This document shows positions 7,181 through 16,030 of a DNA stretch of 64,000 bases, piece after piece. The position numbers were made by a program, and so were the translations under genes. This stretch comes from Gammaproteobacteria bacterium. Lineage in GTDB: Bacteria > Pseudomonadota > Gammaproteobacteria > Thiohalomonadales > Thiohalomonadaceae. Each line of letters starts with the position of its first letter. The stretch's first letter is position 1. Location: positions 52,507-116,506 of the forward strand of contig JAPHSX010000030.1 in the NCBI GenBank assembly GCA_026196575.1, given 5' to 3'. The notes under the pieces are model-generated. The model was not told where the DNA came from and ran no database searches. It saw only the letters and a program-made list of their open reading frames with translations.

Positions 7181-7525
7181 ATGAACGATTTCTACCTTTC
7201 ACAAGTAAACCCCGATTTCCCTTTTGCTCCCGAGGAGTGGCAGGAAAGCGATGCCGTGCGCATGGCGCGTGATGAGGGAATTGAACTCGGCCCGGATCAC
7301 ATGCTACTGCTGCACTCTTTGCAAGAATATTTCTATACACATAGCAAGCCGGACGTACACATTCGGCAGCTACGCGATGCACTGGATGAGAAATTTCATG
7401 AGAAAGGGGGAACAAAGTATCTCTTTCATCTGTTCCCCGGTGGGCCTGTTGCACAGGGTTGCCGACTTGCCGGCTTACCCGTTCCTGCGGGTGCTGAAGA
7501 TAAATCCTTCGGCAGTGTGCAGTAG
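7181..7525 (+). CDS. DsrC/TusE-family protein keeping only the CysB position
   Basis: 114 residues. It has the family core: a [17 protein letters not shown] helix region, [14 protein letters not shown], and the C-terminal arm [12 protein letters not shown]. DsrC proteins carry two arm cysteines eleven residues apart. Here the upstream one (CysB) is C94, but the C-terminal CysA position is A105, followed by a nine-residue tail (EDKSFGSVQ). Canonical DsrC trisulfide or TusE sulfur-relay chemistry therefore cannot occur as known. It may be a regulatory or sulfur-binding paralogue. GAGGAG precedes the ATG. Pterin carbinolamine dehydratase follows 35 bp later and may share its transcript. Confidence 0.85.
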   Translation: MNDFYLSQVNPDFPFAPEEWQESDAVRMARDEGIELGPDHMLLLHSLQEYFYTHSKPDVHIRQLRDALDEKFHEKGGTKYLFHLFPGGPVAQGCRLAGLPVPAGAEDKSFGSVQ

Positions 7526-7560
7526 ATCGTATACATAACGCGCAGTGGGGGGAGCGCGCG

Positions 7561-7881
7561 ATGACTGGGAAGCTGAAAGAAGCGAGAAAAATGACGGCGC
7601 GGGAAGTCGCTGATCGAGTTCTCGCGCTTGATGGTTGGTGTGTAACCGACGGCAAACTGGAAAAAGAGTTTGTCTTTCGGGATTTCGTGGAGGCTTTCGG
7701 GTTCATGTCGCGCGTGGCGTTGTATGCAGAAAAGCAGGATCATCATCCGGAATGGAGCAATGCCTACAAGCGGGTACATATATCACTCAGCACCCATGAA
7801 GTGGGTGGCATCAGCGAGCGCGACTTCCGGCTTGCCGTCTCGATCGAGCATGCCTACAAGAACGGTGAGTTGAACAGATGA
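7561..7881 (+). CDS. 4a-hydroxytetrahydrobiopterin (pterin carbinolamine) dehydratase
   Basis: 106 residues, full length for the family. It has the active-site signature: [17 protein letters not shown] followed by [16 protein letters not shown], including the two catalytic His of DHH and the later TH. The enzyme dehydrates 4a-hydroxy-tetrahydropterin so that the pterin cofactor can be recycled. A homologue also serves as DCoH in animals. No phenylalanine hydroxylase gene is visible nearby, so its substrate here is uncertain; a role with molybdopterin or another pterin is possible. GGGGGAG precedes the ATG at 7561; ATG 7591 is an alternative start. Confidence 0.93.
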   Translation: MTGKLKEARKMTAREVADRVLALDGWCVTDGKLEKEFVFRDFVEAFGFMSRVALYAEKQDHHPEWSNAYKRVHISLSTHEVGGISERDFRLAVSIEHAYKNGELNR

Positions 7882-7974
7882 ACGTCCTCGATCTAAGGAA
7901 CCCCTGAACAACTAGCGAAAAATGACAACACAGCCCGCATACAGTCTCAGTAAAATAAATCGGTTCCCTGCCCC

Positions 7975-8211
7975 CTAAAGCTCCTTATGCGAGCCATCGC
8001 AAAACGGCAGGTTTTTGCTCCGTTTGCAGCCGCACAGGCCGACCTTGCGCCCCTCTTGAAGGGTGAATTTCAGCGGTGTAAACCCGCTGCCCTTGTGGCT
8101 ACCGTCGCAAAAGGGCTGCTCCTTGCTGTGGCCGCAGGTGCAGAACCAGTAGTCTCCGGCCTTGAGGTCGAAGACGTAGGGCTTTTTCTGGGCGCTATGC
8201 GGTTCTGACAT
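7975..8211 (-). CDS. CDGSH iron-sulfur domain protein with two motifs
   Basis: 78 residues. It has two CDGSH units, CTCGHSKEQPFCDGSH and CGCKRSKNLPFCDGSH. Each should bind one 2Fe-2S cluster through three Cys and one His, as in mitoNEET-like proteins. There is no membrane anchor, so the protein is probably cytosolic. Bacterial members are linked to Fe-S or redox homeostasis, with no firm reaction known. The start at ATG 8211 has GGGGAG upstream. The gene is divergent from fetA and the possible starts almost touch, so the two share one short promoter region. Confidence 0.92.
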   Translation of the reverse strand: MSEPHSAQKKPYVFDLKAGDYWFCTCGHSKEQPFCDGSHKGSGFTPLKFTLQEGRKVGLCGCKRSKNLPFCDGSHKEL

Positions 8212-8248
8212 GGTGTATTCTCCCCATTTTATTCTGCGACGTGTATCA

Positions 8249-8863
8249 GTGAACAAGGCAAATCATAACGGTCTCGGCTTGACGGCGCTCACCACCCTGC
8301 ATGTGGGGCCGCTTAGCTGGCAAATCAATCGCGGTAGCGCGGTTTCGCTGGCCGGTGAGAGCGGCAGCGGCAAGAGCCTGCTGCTGCGTGCCATTGCCGA
8401 TCTCGATCCCCATGGCGGCGAGATGTCGCTGGATGGTCAGAGTGCGCTGTCGATGACGGGGCATCAGTGGCGGCAGCGTGTCGGGCTGTTGCCGGCCGAG
8501 CCGTTCTGGTGGGCGGAGCAGGTGGGCGAACATTTTACCGCGCCTGGGGCGGCGCCCCTTGCGGAGTTAGGCTTACCACCCGAGGCGATGGAGTGGAGCG
8601 TCTCGCGCTGCTCCACCGGGGAGCGGCAGCGGCTGGCGTTGGCGCGGCTGCTGCAAAACCGCCCCGAGGTACTGCTGCTCGATGAGCCGACCGCGGCGCT
8701 CGACCCGCAAAGTGTCGAGCGGGTGGAGGTCGTAGTGGAGCACTATCGGCAGGAGCGCAACGCGGTGGTGATCTGGGTGAGTCACGACCCGGCGCAGCGC
8801 CGGCGGGTGGCGACGCGTCACTACTGCATCGAGCATGGCAAGCTGACCGAGGTGACGGTATGA
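8249..8863 (+). CDS. fetA: FetA-type ABC transporter ATP-binding protein
   Basis: About 204 residues. It has Walker A GESGSGKS, a divergent signature CSTGERQRLALARLL in place of LSGGQ, Walker B VLLLDEPTAALD and an H-loop in WVSHDP. With FetB it forms the YbbL/YbbM-type transporter, reported to promote iron export and oxidative-stress resistance in E. coli. The start is uncertain: GTG 8249 gives the family-like N-terminal length, while ATG 8210 would overlap the divergent CDGSH start. The stop overlaps the fetB start (ATGA). The CDGSH neighbour fits an iron theme. Confidence 0.88.
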   Translation: MNKANHNGLGLTALTTLHVGPLSWQINRGSAVSLAGESGSGKSLLLRAIADLDPHGGEMSLDGQSALSMTGHQWRQRVGLLPAEPFWWAEQVGEHFTAPGAAPLAELGLPPEAMEWSVSRCSTGERQRLALARLLQNRPEVLLLDEPTAALDPQSVERVEVVVEHYRQERNAVVIWVSHDPAQRRRVATRHYCIEHGKLTEVTV

Positions 8864-9672
8864 ATTTTATTGCGCTCAATGCGTGGGACCTGGTCATCGC
8901 CGCGTTGCTGGTGGTGATGCTGTCGCTGCTCAGTTTTCGTCTCGCCCTGGGGATCAGTCGCAAGCTGCTGTTCGCCGCGCTACGCACCACCGCCCAGTTA
9001 CTGTTGATTGGCTTCATCCTCAATCTGCTCTTCGCCAATGTCCATCCGGGGTGGGTGGCACTGCTCGCCACGGTGATGCTGCTGGCGGCGGGGCGCATTG
9101 TGATGGAGCGCCAGGAGCACCGTTTTCTCGGCTGGTGGGGTTACGGGGTCGGCACCCTGTCGATGTTCCTCTCCTCCTTTGCGGTAACGCTGATCACGCT
9201 GCTGGTGATCATCCGCCCCGAGCCCTGGTATCAGCCACAGTACGCCATTCCGCTGCTGGGGATGATGCTGGGTAACACCATGAACGGGGTAGCGCTGGGG
9301 CTGGAGCGGCTCACCAGTTCGGTGACCCAGCAGCGCCGGGTGATCGAGGCGCGGCTGATCCAGGGTCACCCCTGGTGCGAGGCGATCTCGCTCATTCGCC
9401 GTGATGCGATGCGGGTGGGGATGGTGCCGATGCTCAACGCCATGGCGGCGGCCGGGGTAGTGAGTCTGCCGGGGATGATGACCGGGCAGATCCTCGCCGG
9501 GGCCGAGCCGATGGAGGCGGTGAAATACCAAATCCTGATTATGTTCCTGATCGCCTCGGGGACCGGTTTCGGCACCATGGGGGCGGTACATTTTGGCGCG
9601 CGCCGCCTGTTTGATGAGCGTGAGCGGCTGCGCCTTGACCGACTAAAACAGACCGAACACTACTCCTCATAG
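8860..9672 (+). CDS. fetB: FetB-type ABC transporter permease (UPF0014)
   Basis: 270 residues with about seven hydrophobic segments. It has the family motifs RTTAQLLLIGFIL near residues 43-55, GNTMNGVALGLERL, and MVPMLNAMAAAGVVSLPGMMTGQ. This is the membrane half of the FetAB system, in the inner membrane. The start overlaps the fetA stop. The end overlaps the convergent speE gene by 13 bp, so there is no room for a terminator between them. Confidence 0.93.
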   Translation: MNFIALNAWDLVIAALLVVMLSLLSFRLALGISRKLLFAALRTTAQLLLIGFILNLLFANVHPGWVALLATVMLLAAGRIVMERQEHRFLGWWGYGVGTLSMFLSSFAVTLITLLVIIRPEPWYQPQYAIPLLGMMLGNTMNGVALGLERLTSSVTQQRRVIEARLIQGHPWCEAISLIRRDAMRVGMVPMLNAMAAAGVVSLPGMMTGQILAGAEPMEAVKYQILIMFLIASGTGFGTMGAVHFGARRLFDERERLRLDRLKQTEHYSS

Positions 9673-10526
9673 ACCGCCGCCAGCGCGCGGCTGACGAAGG
9701 GGGGCAGGGCGAGTCCGCCGTGATGGGTGCCGGGGGTGTAGTAGAGGGTATCAAAGGGGCGCGCCGCGGCCGCCTCGTCACGCGGGGCGCCGATGGGCGA
9801 TCGGGAGGCCATGGTGCAGCTCCACCAGCCCGAGGGGTAGACCGGCTGCGGGAAGTGCAGGGTCTGGCGATGGCCCAGGCCCGCCCTGCCCATAAAGCGG
9901 TTCATCTCGCACAGCAGTTCCAGATGGTAGAGCGGCGATTCGCTCTGCTGCACCAGGATACCGTTCTCGCCCAGCGCCGCGGCGCAGTCGCGGTAGAAGG
10001 CCTCACCAAAGAGCCCCTCGGCCGGGCCGATGGGGTCGGTGCTGTCGACGATGATCACGTCATAACTCCCCGGCGCCGCCTCCTTCACCCACTTCAGCCC
10101 GTCCTCGAAGCGCAAGGTGGCGCGCGGGTCGTCGTTCGATTCGCACAGCTCCGGGAAGAAGAGGCGCGAGGCCTTGGTCACCACCTCGTCGATATCGATC
10201 TGCGTCACCTGCTCCACCTCGGGGTGGCGCAGCACCTCGTGCAGGGTGCCGCAATCGCCTCCGCCGATGATCAGCACCCGCTTTGGCGCCGGGTGGGTGT
10301 AGAGCACCGGGTGGGACATCATCTCGTGGTAGAGAAAGTTGTCGCGGGTGGTGAGCATCGCCAGCCCGTCGATGGTCATCAGGTTGCCGAACTTCTCGGT
10401 GGCGAAGACCTCCACCTTCTGGAACGGACTCTGCTCCTCGAACAGCTTCTCGGTGATGGTGAGGGAGAAGGCGGAGCCGCACTCAAGCGTGGCCTCGTTA
10501 AACCACTTCTTATCGCTGGGTAACAT
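9660..10526 (-). CDS. speE: Spermidine synthase (polyamine aminopropyltransferase)
   Basis: 288 residues, full length. It transfers an aminopropyl group from decarboxylated S-adenosylmethionine to putrescine. The N-terminal barrel has the QSPFQKVEVFATEKFG and NLMTIDGLAMLT motifs. The Rossmann part has VLIIGGGDCGTLHEVLRH, IDIDEVV and IIVDSTDPIGPAEGLF with the catalytic Asp. One detail differs from common family members: GGGDCG where GGGDGG is usual. It is divergent from the arginine decarboxylase gene speA, so both enzymes of a polyamine route lie side by side. Agmatinase and S-adenosylmethionine decarboxylase are not in the window. Confidence 0.95.
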   Translation of the reverse strand: MLPSDKKWFNEATLECGSAFSLTITEKLFEEQSPFQKVEVFATEKFGNLMTIDGLAMLTTRDNFLYHEMMSHPVLYTHPAPKRVLIIGGGDCGTLHEVLRHPEVEQVTQIDIDEVVTKASRLFFPELCESNDDPRATLRFEDGLKWVKEAAPGSYDVIIVDSTDPIGPAEGLFGEAFYRDCAAALGENGILVQQSESPLYHLELLCEMNRFMGRAGLGHRQTLHFPQPVYPSGWWSCTMASRSPIGAPRDEAAAARPFDTLYYTPGTHHGGLALPPFVSRALAAVYEE

Positions 10527-10665
10527 GACGGTGTTCTCGGTCGCTGCGTGAAGCGCGAAACGATACCTCCCCCTCGTCCCTGGCGCAACCCGGTATCCCC
10601 GGCGTTTCCATGAGAGAGGGGAATGGCGGATAATTCCCTATCCCAACCGATGCGGACATGGCGTG

Positions 10666-12549
10666 ATGGCTAACTGGACGATTCAGCAGGCGCGAAACTG
10701 CTACAACATTGCCCACTGGGGTGACGGCTACTTCGGCATCAACGAGGCGGGACACGCCTGCGTCTATCCGCGGCGCGACACCCGCCAGGCGATCGATCTC
10801 GATACCCTGAGCCGTGAGCTCGCCGACCACGACCTCTCACTGCCGGTATTGCTGCGCTTTAACAACATCCTGCATGAGCGTGTCGACACCCTCACCGCGG
10901 CCTTTGACCAGGCGATGGCCGAGGAGGGGTATGCGGGACGCTACACCGCCATCTACCCAATCAAGGTCAACCAGCAGCGCAGCGTGGTCGAGGAGATCGT
11001 GCAGCACGGCGGCGAGCGGGTGGGGCTGGAGGCGGGCAGCAAGCCGGAGCTGATGGCGGTGCTGGCGCTGGTGGCGCCGGGCGGCACCATCATCTGCAAC
11101 GGCTACAAGGACCGCGAATATATCCGCCTCGCCCTCATCGGCCGCGCCCTGGGCCACCAGATCTACATCGTGGTGGAGAAGCTCTCCGAGCTGGAGATGG
11201 TGCTGCAAGAGAGCGCGCAGCTGGGGATCGCCCCGCTCCTCGGGGTGCGACTGCGCCTCGCCTCCATCGGTGCCGGCAAGTGGCAGAACTCCGGTGGCGA
11301 GAAGTCAAAATTCGGTCTCTCCGCCGCGCAGCTGCTGGCGGCGGTGGAGCGGCTGCGCGGCACCGGTCAGCTGCCGCAGCTCCAGCTGATGCATGTCCAT
11401 CTGGGCTCGCAACTGGCCAATATTCGCGATATTCAGCGCGGGGTGCGCGAGGTGGGACGCTTCTACAGCGAGTTGCGGGCGCTGGGGGTGCCGCTGGAGA
11501 TCGTGGATCTGGGCGGTGGCCTCGGTATCGATTACGAGGGGACCCGCTCGCGCAGCGCCTGCTCGATGAACTACTCCATCAGCGAGTACGCCAACAATAT
11601 CGTCCACACCCTGCGCGAGGTGTGCAGCGAGCACGACCTGCCCCACCCCCAGCTGATGACCGAGTCGGGACGCGCCCTCACCGCCCACCACGCGGTGCTG
11701 CTGACCAACGTGCTGGATGTGGAGCGGGTGCCCGAGGGCGGGGCCGGCGAGGCGCCGCAGGAGGAGGCGCCGTCGGTCCTGCACGACATGTGGGAGGGGT
11801 TGCAGAACGGGGCCAACTACCCGGCGCTGGAGCTCTACCATGACGCGGTCAACTGGCTGAGTCAGGCGCAGGCGATGTACCTGCACGGGGTCATTAACCT
11901 GCAGCAGCGGGCGCGCGCAGAGCAGCTCTACTACGCCCTTTGCCACACCCTGGTGGCGCGCCTGCAACCGGGGGTGCGGGCCCACCGCGAGGCGCTGGAC
12001 GAGCTGCAGGAGAAGCTCGCCGACAAGCTCTTTTGCAACTTCTCGCTGTTCCAGTCGCTGCCCGATATCTGGGGCATCAAACAGGTCTTTCCCATCATGC
12101 CGCTGCAGCGCCTCCATGAGGAGCCGACGCGCCGCGCGGTGGTGGAGGATCTCACCTGCGACTCCGACGGACGGGTCGATCTCTACGTCGACAGCGAGGG
12201 GGTGAACAGCACGCTGCGGGTGCATGAGCTGGTGGCGCAGAGCCCCTACCTCATCGGCTTCTTTCTGGTGGGGGCCTATCAGGAGATCCTCGGCGACATG
12301 CACAACCTGTTTGGCGATACCGATTCGGTCAACGTGGTGCTGGAGCCCGAGGGCGGCTACCGGCTGGAGCATGCCGAGCGGGGCGACAGCGTCGATGACC
12401 TGTTGCGCTATGTGCACTTCGACACCCCGATGCTGGTCGAGCGCTATCGTCAGAAGCTGGCGCAAAGCGGCCTGCCGGAGGCGACGCGCGAGGCCTATCT
12501 GGAGCAGTTGCTGGCGGGCATCGAGGGCTACACCTACTTCGAGGAGTAA
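10666..12549 (+). CDS. speA: Biosynthetic arginine decarboxylase
   Basis: 627 residues, matching the roughly 630 of E. coli SpeA. It is a PLP-dependent fold III enzyme that converts arginine to agmatine. The PLP lysine lies in YPIKVNQQRSVVEEI. The phosphate and substrate loops appear as VDLGGGLGIDYEGT, and the C-terminal catalytic Cys region as DLTCDSDGRVD. The start is ATG 10666; a GTG three bases earlier is less likely. The 139-bp region between speE and speA must hold both divergent promoters, but I saw no convincing elements in it. Confidence 0.96.
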   Translation: MANWTIQQARNCYNIAHWGDGYFGINEAGHACVYPRRDTRQAIDLDTLSRELADHDLSLPVLLRFNNILHERVDTLTAAFDQAMAEEGYAGRYTAIYPIKVNQQRSVVEEIVQHGGERVGLEAGSKPELMAVLALVAPGGTIICNGYKDREYIRLALIGRALGHQIYIVVEKLSELEMVLQESAQLGIAPLLGVRLRLASIGAGKWQNSGGEKSKFGLSAAQLLAAVERLRGTGQLPQLQLMHVHLGSQLANIRDIQRGVREVGRFYSELRALGVPLEIVDLGGGLGIDYEGTRSRSACSMNYSISEYANNIVHTLREVCSEHDLPHPQLMTESGRALTAHHAVLLTNVLDVERVPEGGAGEAPQEEAPSVLHDMWEGLQNGANYPALELYHDAVNWLSQAQAMYLHGVINLQQRARAEQLYYALCHTLVARLQPGVRAHREALDELQEKLADKLFCNFSLFQSLPDIWGIKQVFPIMPLQRLHEEPTRRAVVEDLTCDSDGRVDLYVDSEGVNSTLRVHELVAQSPYLIGFFLVGAYQEILGDMHNLFGDTDSVNVVLEPEGGYRLEHAERGDSVDDLLRYVHFDTPMLVERYRQKLAQSGLPEATREAYLEQLLAGIEGYTYFEE

Positions 12550-12627
12550 AGAATAGAGCCGTGACGGCCGATAGAGGGAGATACCGGTTTCTGTGGGTGA
12601 CAACGAAACATCGATGGGGAAGAGAGA

Positions 12628-13152
12628 ATGACCGCCAGGGCAGAACAGTTTTTCGCGCGGGATGCCTTTATCTATACCGACACCTATCGCAAGGCGATCA
12701 AGCAGAGCGCCGCCACCCTTGCCACCGAGAAGGAGCGGCTGCGGGAGCGCCTGCGCCGCGGCGCCGCCAAGGATGGCGCCTACTACGCCGAGTTGCGCGC
12801 CCTGGAGCACGCGATAAACTTCGTGGTGCGCAGCGAGGAGCCGAAACGGGTGGTGTTGGGCGAGGAGGATGGCACGGACACGACACGGGAGGAACGTGAG
12901 GCACAGCTTGGCACGAAACTGGCCGAGGCACAGCGGTTGCTGGGCAAGGAGCGCGAGGACAAGGAACGGCTGAAGGCAGATCTGCGGACAGTGGGCGAGG
13001 CTTACGCGGTATTACAGGCCAGGGCGGCGGAGCTGACACAGAGCGTGACACGCCTGACGCGCAGGATAGAGCGAACCTCCTCCACCTTCGGTGTGATTAT
13101 CTTTGCCATGTCGGTGGTGATCGCGTCGCTTATGATGATGGTGTTTGGATAA
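12628..13152 (+). CDS. Coiled-coil protein with a C-terminal membrane anchor
   Basis: 174 residues. Charged helical sequence fills most of it, with heptad-like runs from about residue 85 to 145 (EREAQLGTKLAEAQRLLGKE). The final segment GVIIFAMSVVIASLMMMVFG is one membrane helix, so the body probably faces the cytoplasm as a tail-anchored protein. GAAGAGAG precedes the ATG. It follows speA by 78 bp and converges on the zinc peptidase gene. I do not recognise the family, and no catalytic motif is visible. Confidence 0.75.
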   Translation: MTARAEQFFARDAFIYTDTYRKAIKQSAATLATEKERLRERLRRGAAKDGAYYAELRALEHAINFVVRSEEPKRVVLGEEDGTDTTREEREAQLGTKLAEAQRLLGKEREDKERLKADLRTVGEAYAVLQARAAELTQSVTRLTRRIERTSSTFGVIIFAMSVVIASLMMMVFG

Positions 13153-13187
13153 CCCGCCCCGGTCTGTTGGCCATTAACCCGGATCTT

Positions 13188-13871
13188 TCAGCGGCGCAAA
13201 AAGGCCAGCCAGCGGGCAAGATTGAGCAGGCTCGCCAGCGAGGCGGCCACATAGGTCAGGGCTGCGGCACGCAGAATCCGCCGCACCGCCCGCTCATCCT
13301 CTGGCGCGATATAGCGGCCGTCCTGCAACAGCGGCAGCGCCTTGTTGAAGCTGGCATCCCACTCCACCGGCAGCGTCAGCAGATGCACCAACGTCGCCAG
13401 CCCCATGCTGGCAAATCCCAGGACAAAAAAGAGTAGCCCGCTGTGGGGCAGGCGGGTGATGAGGGTCACCAGCGGAATGGCGAACATCAGCATGGCCCCC
13501 ATCTTCTGCGCCCAGTGGGCGAGGGTGATGAGGTGGGTGCGGGTGGTGAGCAGCCGCTCCTCGCGATGGTGCTGAATGGCGTGGCCCACCTCGTGTGCGG
13601 CCACCGCAATAGCGGTAAGGGAGTGGGTGTCGAAGTTGACGGCACTGAGACGCACCGTGCGCGAGAGGGGGTCGTAGTGGTCGCCCTTGTCGGTCTGTTC
13701 TACCCCTACTGCCGTGATCTGCATCCGTTTTAGCAGGTGGCGCGCCAGCTCGGCGCCACTGCCGGGGATGTCGCTGCGTGGCTTGCTGTAGCGGCGGAAG
13801 GTGTAGGTCGCCCACCACTGCGGGCCGAAGATGAGGCCAAGGAGCAGCAGCAAAAGGATGAGGTAGAACAT
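13188..13871 (-). CDS. Membrane zinc metallopeptidase, Zn_peptidase_2 (YugP-like)
   Basis: 227 residues. An N-terminal membrane helix (FYLILLLLLLGLIFG) is followed by a soluble part with the zinc motif VAAHEVGHAIQHH (HExxH type, here HEVGH). Two or three further hydrophobic segments follow around residues 125-165 and 200-220. The DHYDPLSRTVRLSAVNF stretch is typical of the family. The peptidase is predicted to sit in the inner membrane. Its natural substrate is not known. It converges with the coiled-coil gene across a 35-bp gap. Confidence 0.9.
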   Translation of the reverse strand: MFYLILLLLLLGLIFGPQWWATYTFRRYSKPRSDIPGSGAELARHLLKRMQITAVGVEQTDKGDHYDPLSRTVRLSAVNFDTHSLTAIAVAAHEVGHAIQHHREERLLTTRTHLITLAHWAQKMGAMLMFAIPLVTLITRLPHSGLLFFVLGFASMGLATLVHLLTLPVEWDASFNKALPLLQDGRYIAPEDERAVRRILRAAALTYVAASLASLLNLARWLAFLRR

Positions 13872-13936
13872 GCGCTACACGCCACCCCTGAAAGCGTATT
13901 TACGCATTTACCACCAGTGCGGGGGCGACATGGCGC

Positions 13937-14371
13937 CTACTCGCCGTTGGCCCCCGTTGCGGTTTCAGGTGAGGGTGCGCCACCGTCACCGGCAAAACTG
14001 AACCGTCTCTCGCTAACGACATTGCCCGCGCCATCGATTACCTCAACCCGCCACTCGCCGCCCCACTCCGGCAGCAGGCTTTTGCTCGACCAGACCCGCC
14101 AGCGCGGGCCGCCGACATGAAATTCAACCTCCGCCAGCGACGCCTCGCCATGGCTCCAGCGGTGCCTTACCGTCTGCCCCTCCATGTTGCGCAGCTCGGT
14201 AAAGAAGAGCACCTTTTTATTGCCGGCCAGCACCCGTTCCAGGTCGTTGACCGGCTCGCGATCCGCCACCCCGGTAGTGATAATGGCACGGGCCACACTG
14301 CCCTCGGCGTGAACCAGGCCACCCAGCAGCAGGCTGCTCAGGGTCAACAGGAAAATCATCACTCTCTTCAT
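13937..14371 (-). CDS. Exported DUF2914 protein
   Basis: 144 residues. A signal peptide (MKRVMIFLLTLSSLLLGGLVHA) precedes a single DUF2914 domain, recognised by FFTELRNMEGQTVRHRW, WRVWSSKSLLPEWGGEW and a final VVSERRFSF strand. It is probably a small periplasmic beta-sandwich; the family has no established function. The start ATG 14371 is preceded by ATGGAGTG. An unusual 3' end rich in Ala, Thr and Gly (SPETATGANGE) is probably disordered. Confidence 0.85.
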   Translation of the reverse strand: MKRVMIFLLTLSSLLLGGLVHAEGSVARAIITTGVADREPVNDLERVLAGNKKVLFFTELRNMEGQTVRHRWSHGEASLAEVEFHVGGPRWRVWSSKSLLPEWGGEWRVEVIDGAGNVVSERRFSFAGDGGAPSPETATGANGE

Positions 14372-14542
14372 ACTCAGCACTCCATTGGTTGGTACTTCAA
14401 CAGCTAAAGGGAGCCGCCTCGTGGTTACGGCGGCTGCGCCGTATCGTGCGCGGGTTTTCGCGCTTACGCCATGAACAAAATCACAAAGCGGCAAAGAGGG
14501 GCGCGGTTGGCGGCGAAAACACGCCAAGTCATCTCAGGCCAA

Positions 14543-15007
14543 TCAGGTCATCGGCATCATCAGACTCATCAACTGGTCGGAGGTCTTGCGCAGGTTGATA
14601 CTGATGTGGCGGGCGATCCCCTTCATCAGCTTGGCGGCGATTCGCGGGTATTGCCGCAGGATCTCGTCGAACTGATCGCGCTTGAGCACGACGATGGTGG
14701 TAAGCATAGAGGCCCGCACCGTGGCCGATCGCACCATGCCGTCGACCAGCGCCATCTCCCCCACCGACTGGCCGTCACCGATAGTGGCGATCTTCACCAG
14801 TGAGCCATCCTTCGCCGTCTTCATCACCTCCAGCTCACCGCTCAACACCAGACACATCGACTCGGCGGCGCTCCCCTGCTTGAAGATCACCTGCCCTGTG
14901 TCGGCCTCGGTCATCTTCAGGAATTTCTTGACGATATCCAGCTCCTGCGGGATCAGATCCTTGAAGATGTTGTGGTTGTGCAGAAAAAGTGTCGGTATCT
15001 CATCCAT
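14543..15007 (-). CDS. Cyclic-nucleotide-binding domain protein without an output domain
   Basis: 154 residues forming one Crp-type cNMP-binding fold, with the turn sequence VIFKQGSAAESMCLVLSGELEV and the phosphate-binding cassette GQSVGEMALVDGMVRSATVRA. The last 35 residues are helical (PRIAAKLMKGIARHISINLRK) and stop before any winged helix, so it is not a Crp-type DNA-binding regulator. It may pass a nucleotide signal to a partner protein. It lies downstream of the PAS-GGDEF gene on the same strand, 70 bp away, at the end of a signalling block. Confidence 0.9.
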   Translation of the reverse strand: MDEIPTLFLHNHNIFKDLIPQELDIVKKFLKMTEADTGQVIFKQGSAAESMCLVLSGELEVMKTAKDGSLVKIATIGDGQSVGEMALVDGMVRSATVRASMLTTIVVLKRDQFDEILRQYPRIAAKLMKGIARHISINLRKTSDQLMSLMMPMT

Positions 15008-15076
15008 TGGTGGCGGCTCCGTAAAAATGGTGACTATACGCAGAATAGTAGCGTATCAAGGCGCGGGAAGGGAGGG

Positions 15077-16030
15077 CTAACCGGCAACACTCACCCGGTT
15101 GCGACCCTCCTCCTTGGAGCGGTAGAGCGCCTTGTCGGACTGCTCCAGCCATGCGACGTAACCGCCGGCTGTGTAACGAACCTCGGCCAGCCCGAGGCTG
15201 ATGGTAAAACGGATCACCTCACGACCATACTGCACTGTATGTGACTCTACCGCACGGCGCAGGCGTTCGGCAAAATGCAGCGCCCCCGCCATATCGGTAT
15301 CGGCCAGGATCACACCAAACTCCTCACCACCATAGCGCCCGGCGATGTCCGGCTCGCGCTTTACCTCGCGCATCAGCTCGGCCACCGCACGGATCACCTC
15401 ATCCCCCGCCTGGTGGCCGTAGCTATCGTTCACCCGCTTGAAGTGGTCGATATCGAACATCACCAACACCGTCTTGCCACCGCTACGCTCACAGCGCTTA
15501 TACTCGCTGGAGAGTAGCTCTTCCCAGGCGCCGCGGTTATAGAGGCCGGTCAGGCCATCGGTACGCCCAATCTTCTCGAGTTCACGGTTGGCCTGCTGCA
15601 GGGCCTGCTCATCCAGCGCCATCTCGGTCGCGTCATACACCATCAAACAGACGTGCTCCACCTCGCCGTTCAGCGAGGTGAGGGGGAAGAAGGTAATATT
15701 CTGGTACATGTAGGGCGCCCCCGAGGTGATGGGGCGGTAGCTGTCAAAACGGAACAGGTAGGGGCGCTGCTGCCAGGTGGTAAAGGCGCGGTTATTGAGC
15801 AGAAACACCGAGTTCAGCTTCTCTTCCAGCCACTCCCGCGGCAGCTCCGGGAACAGGGTAAAGAGGTGCCTGTTACGCACTGTCGCCGGTGAAATGCCAC
15901 TGTGGTTCTGCATAAAGCCGTTCCACAACTTTACATGGCATGCGCGGTCCAGCACCACCAGCCCCACATCCACATGGTGCAGAATGCTCAACTGGCGATG
16001 CAGTTCACTGATCTCATCGGCCTCGCTCAT
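15077..16030 (-). CDS. PAS-GGDEF diguanylate cyclase
   Basis: 317 residues. Residues about 10-135 form a PAS-like sensor (HHVDVGLVVLDRACHVKLWN). A short helix linker leads to the GGDEF domain at about 155-315. The active site is RYGGEEFGVIL, and the nucleotide-binding NDSYGHQAGDEVI is intact, so c-di-GMP synthesis from GTP is expected. No RxxD inhibitory site is obvious five residues before GGEEF. It has no membrane segment and is therefore cytosolic. Its ATG overlaps the stop of the REC-CheC gene by four bases, so the two proteins are made together. Confidence 0.92.
   Translation of the reverse strand: MSEADEISELHRQLSILHHVDVGLVVLDRACHVKLWNGFMQNHSGISPATVRNRHLFTLFPELPREWLEEKLNSVFLLNNRAFTTWQQRPYLFRFDSYRPITSGAPYMYQNITFFPLTSLNGEVEHVCLMVYDATEMALDEQALQQANRELEKIGRTDGLTGLYNRGAWEELLSSEYKRCERSGGKTVLVMFDIDHFKRVNDSYGHQAGDEVIRAVAELMREVKREPDIAGRYGGEEFGVILADTDMAGALHFAERLRRAVESHTVQYGREVIRFTISLGLAEVRYTAGGYVAWLEQSDKALYRSKEEGRNRVSVAG

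Noticed and set aside
11305..12810. 501-codon open frame on the minus strand
   Set aside because: It is the antisense of speA and runs beyond it. The product is rich in His, Leu, Gln and Arg, has no motif, and arises from the high GC of the opposite strand.
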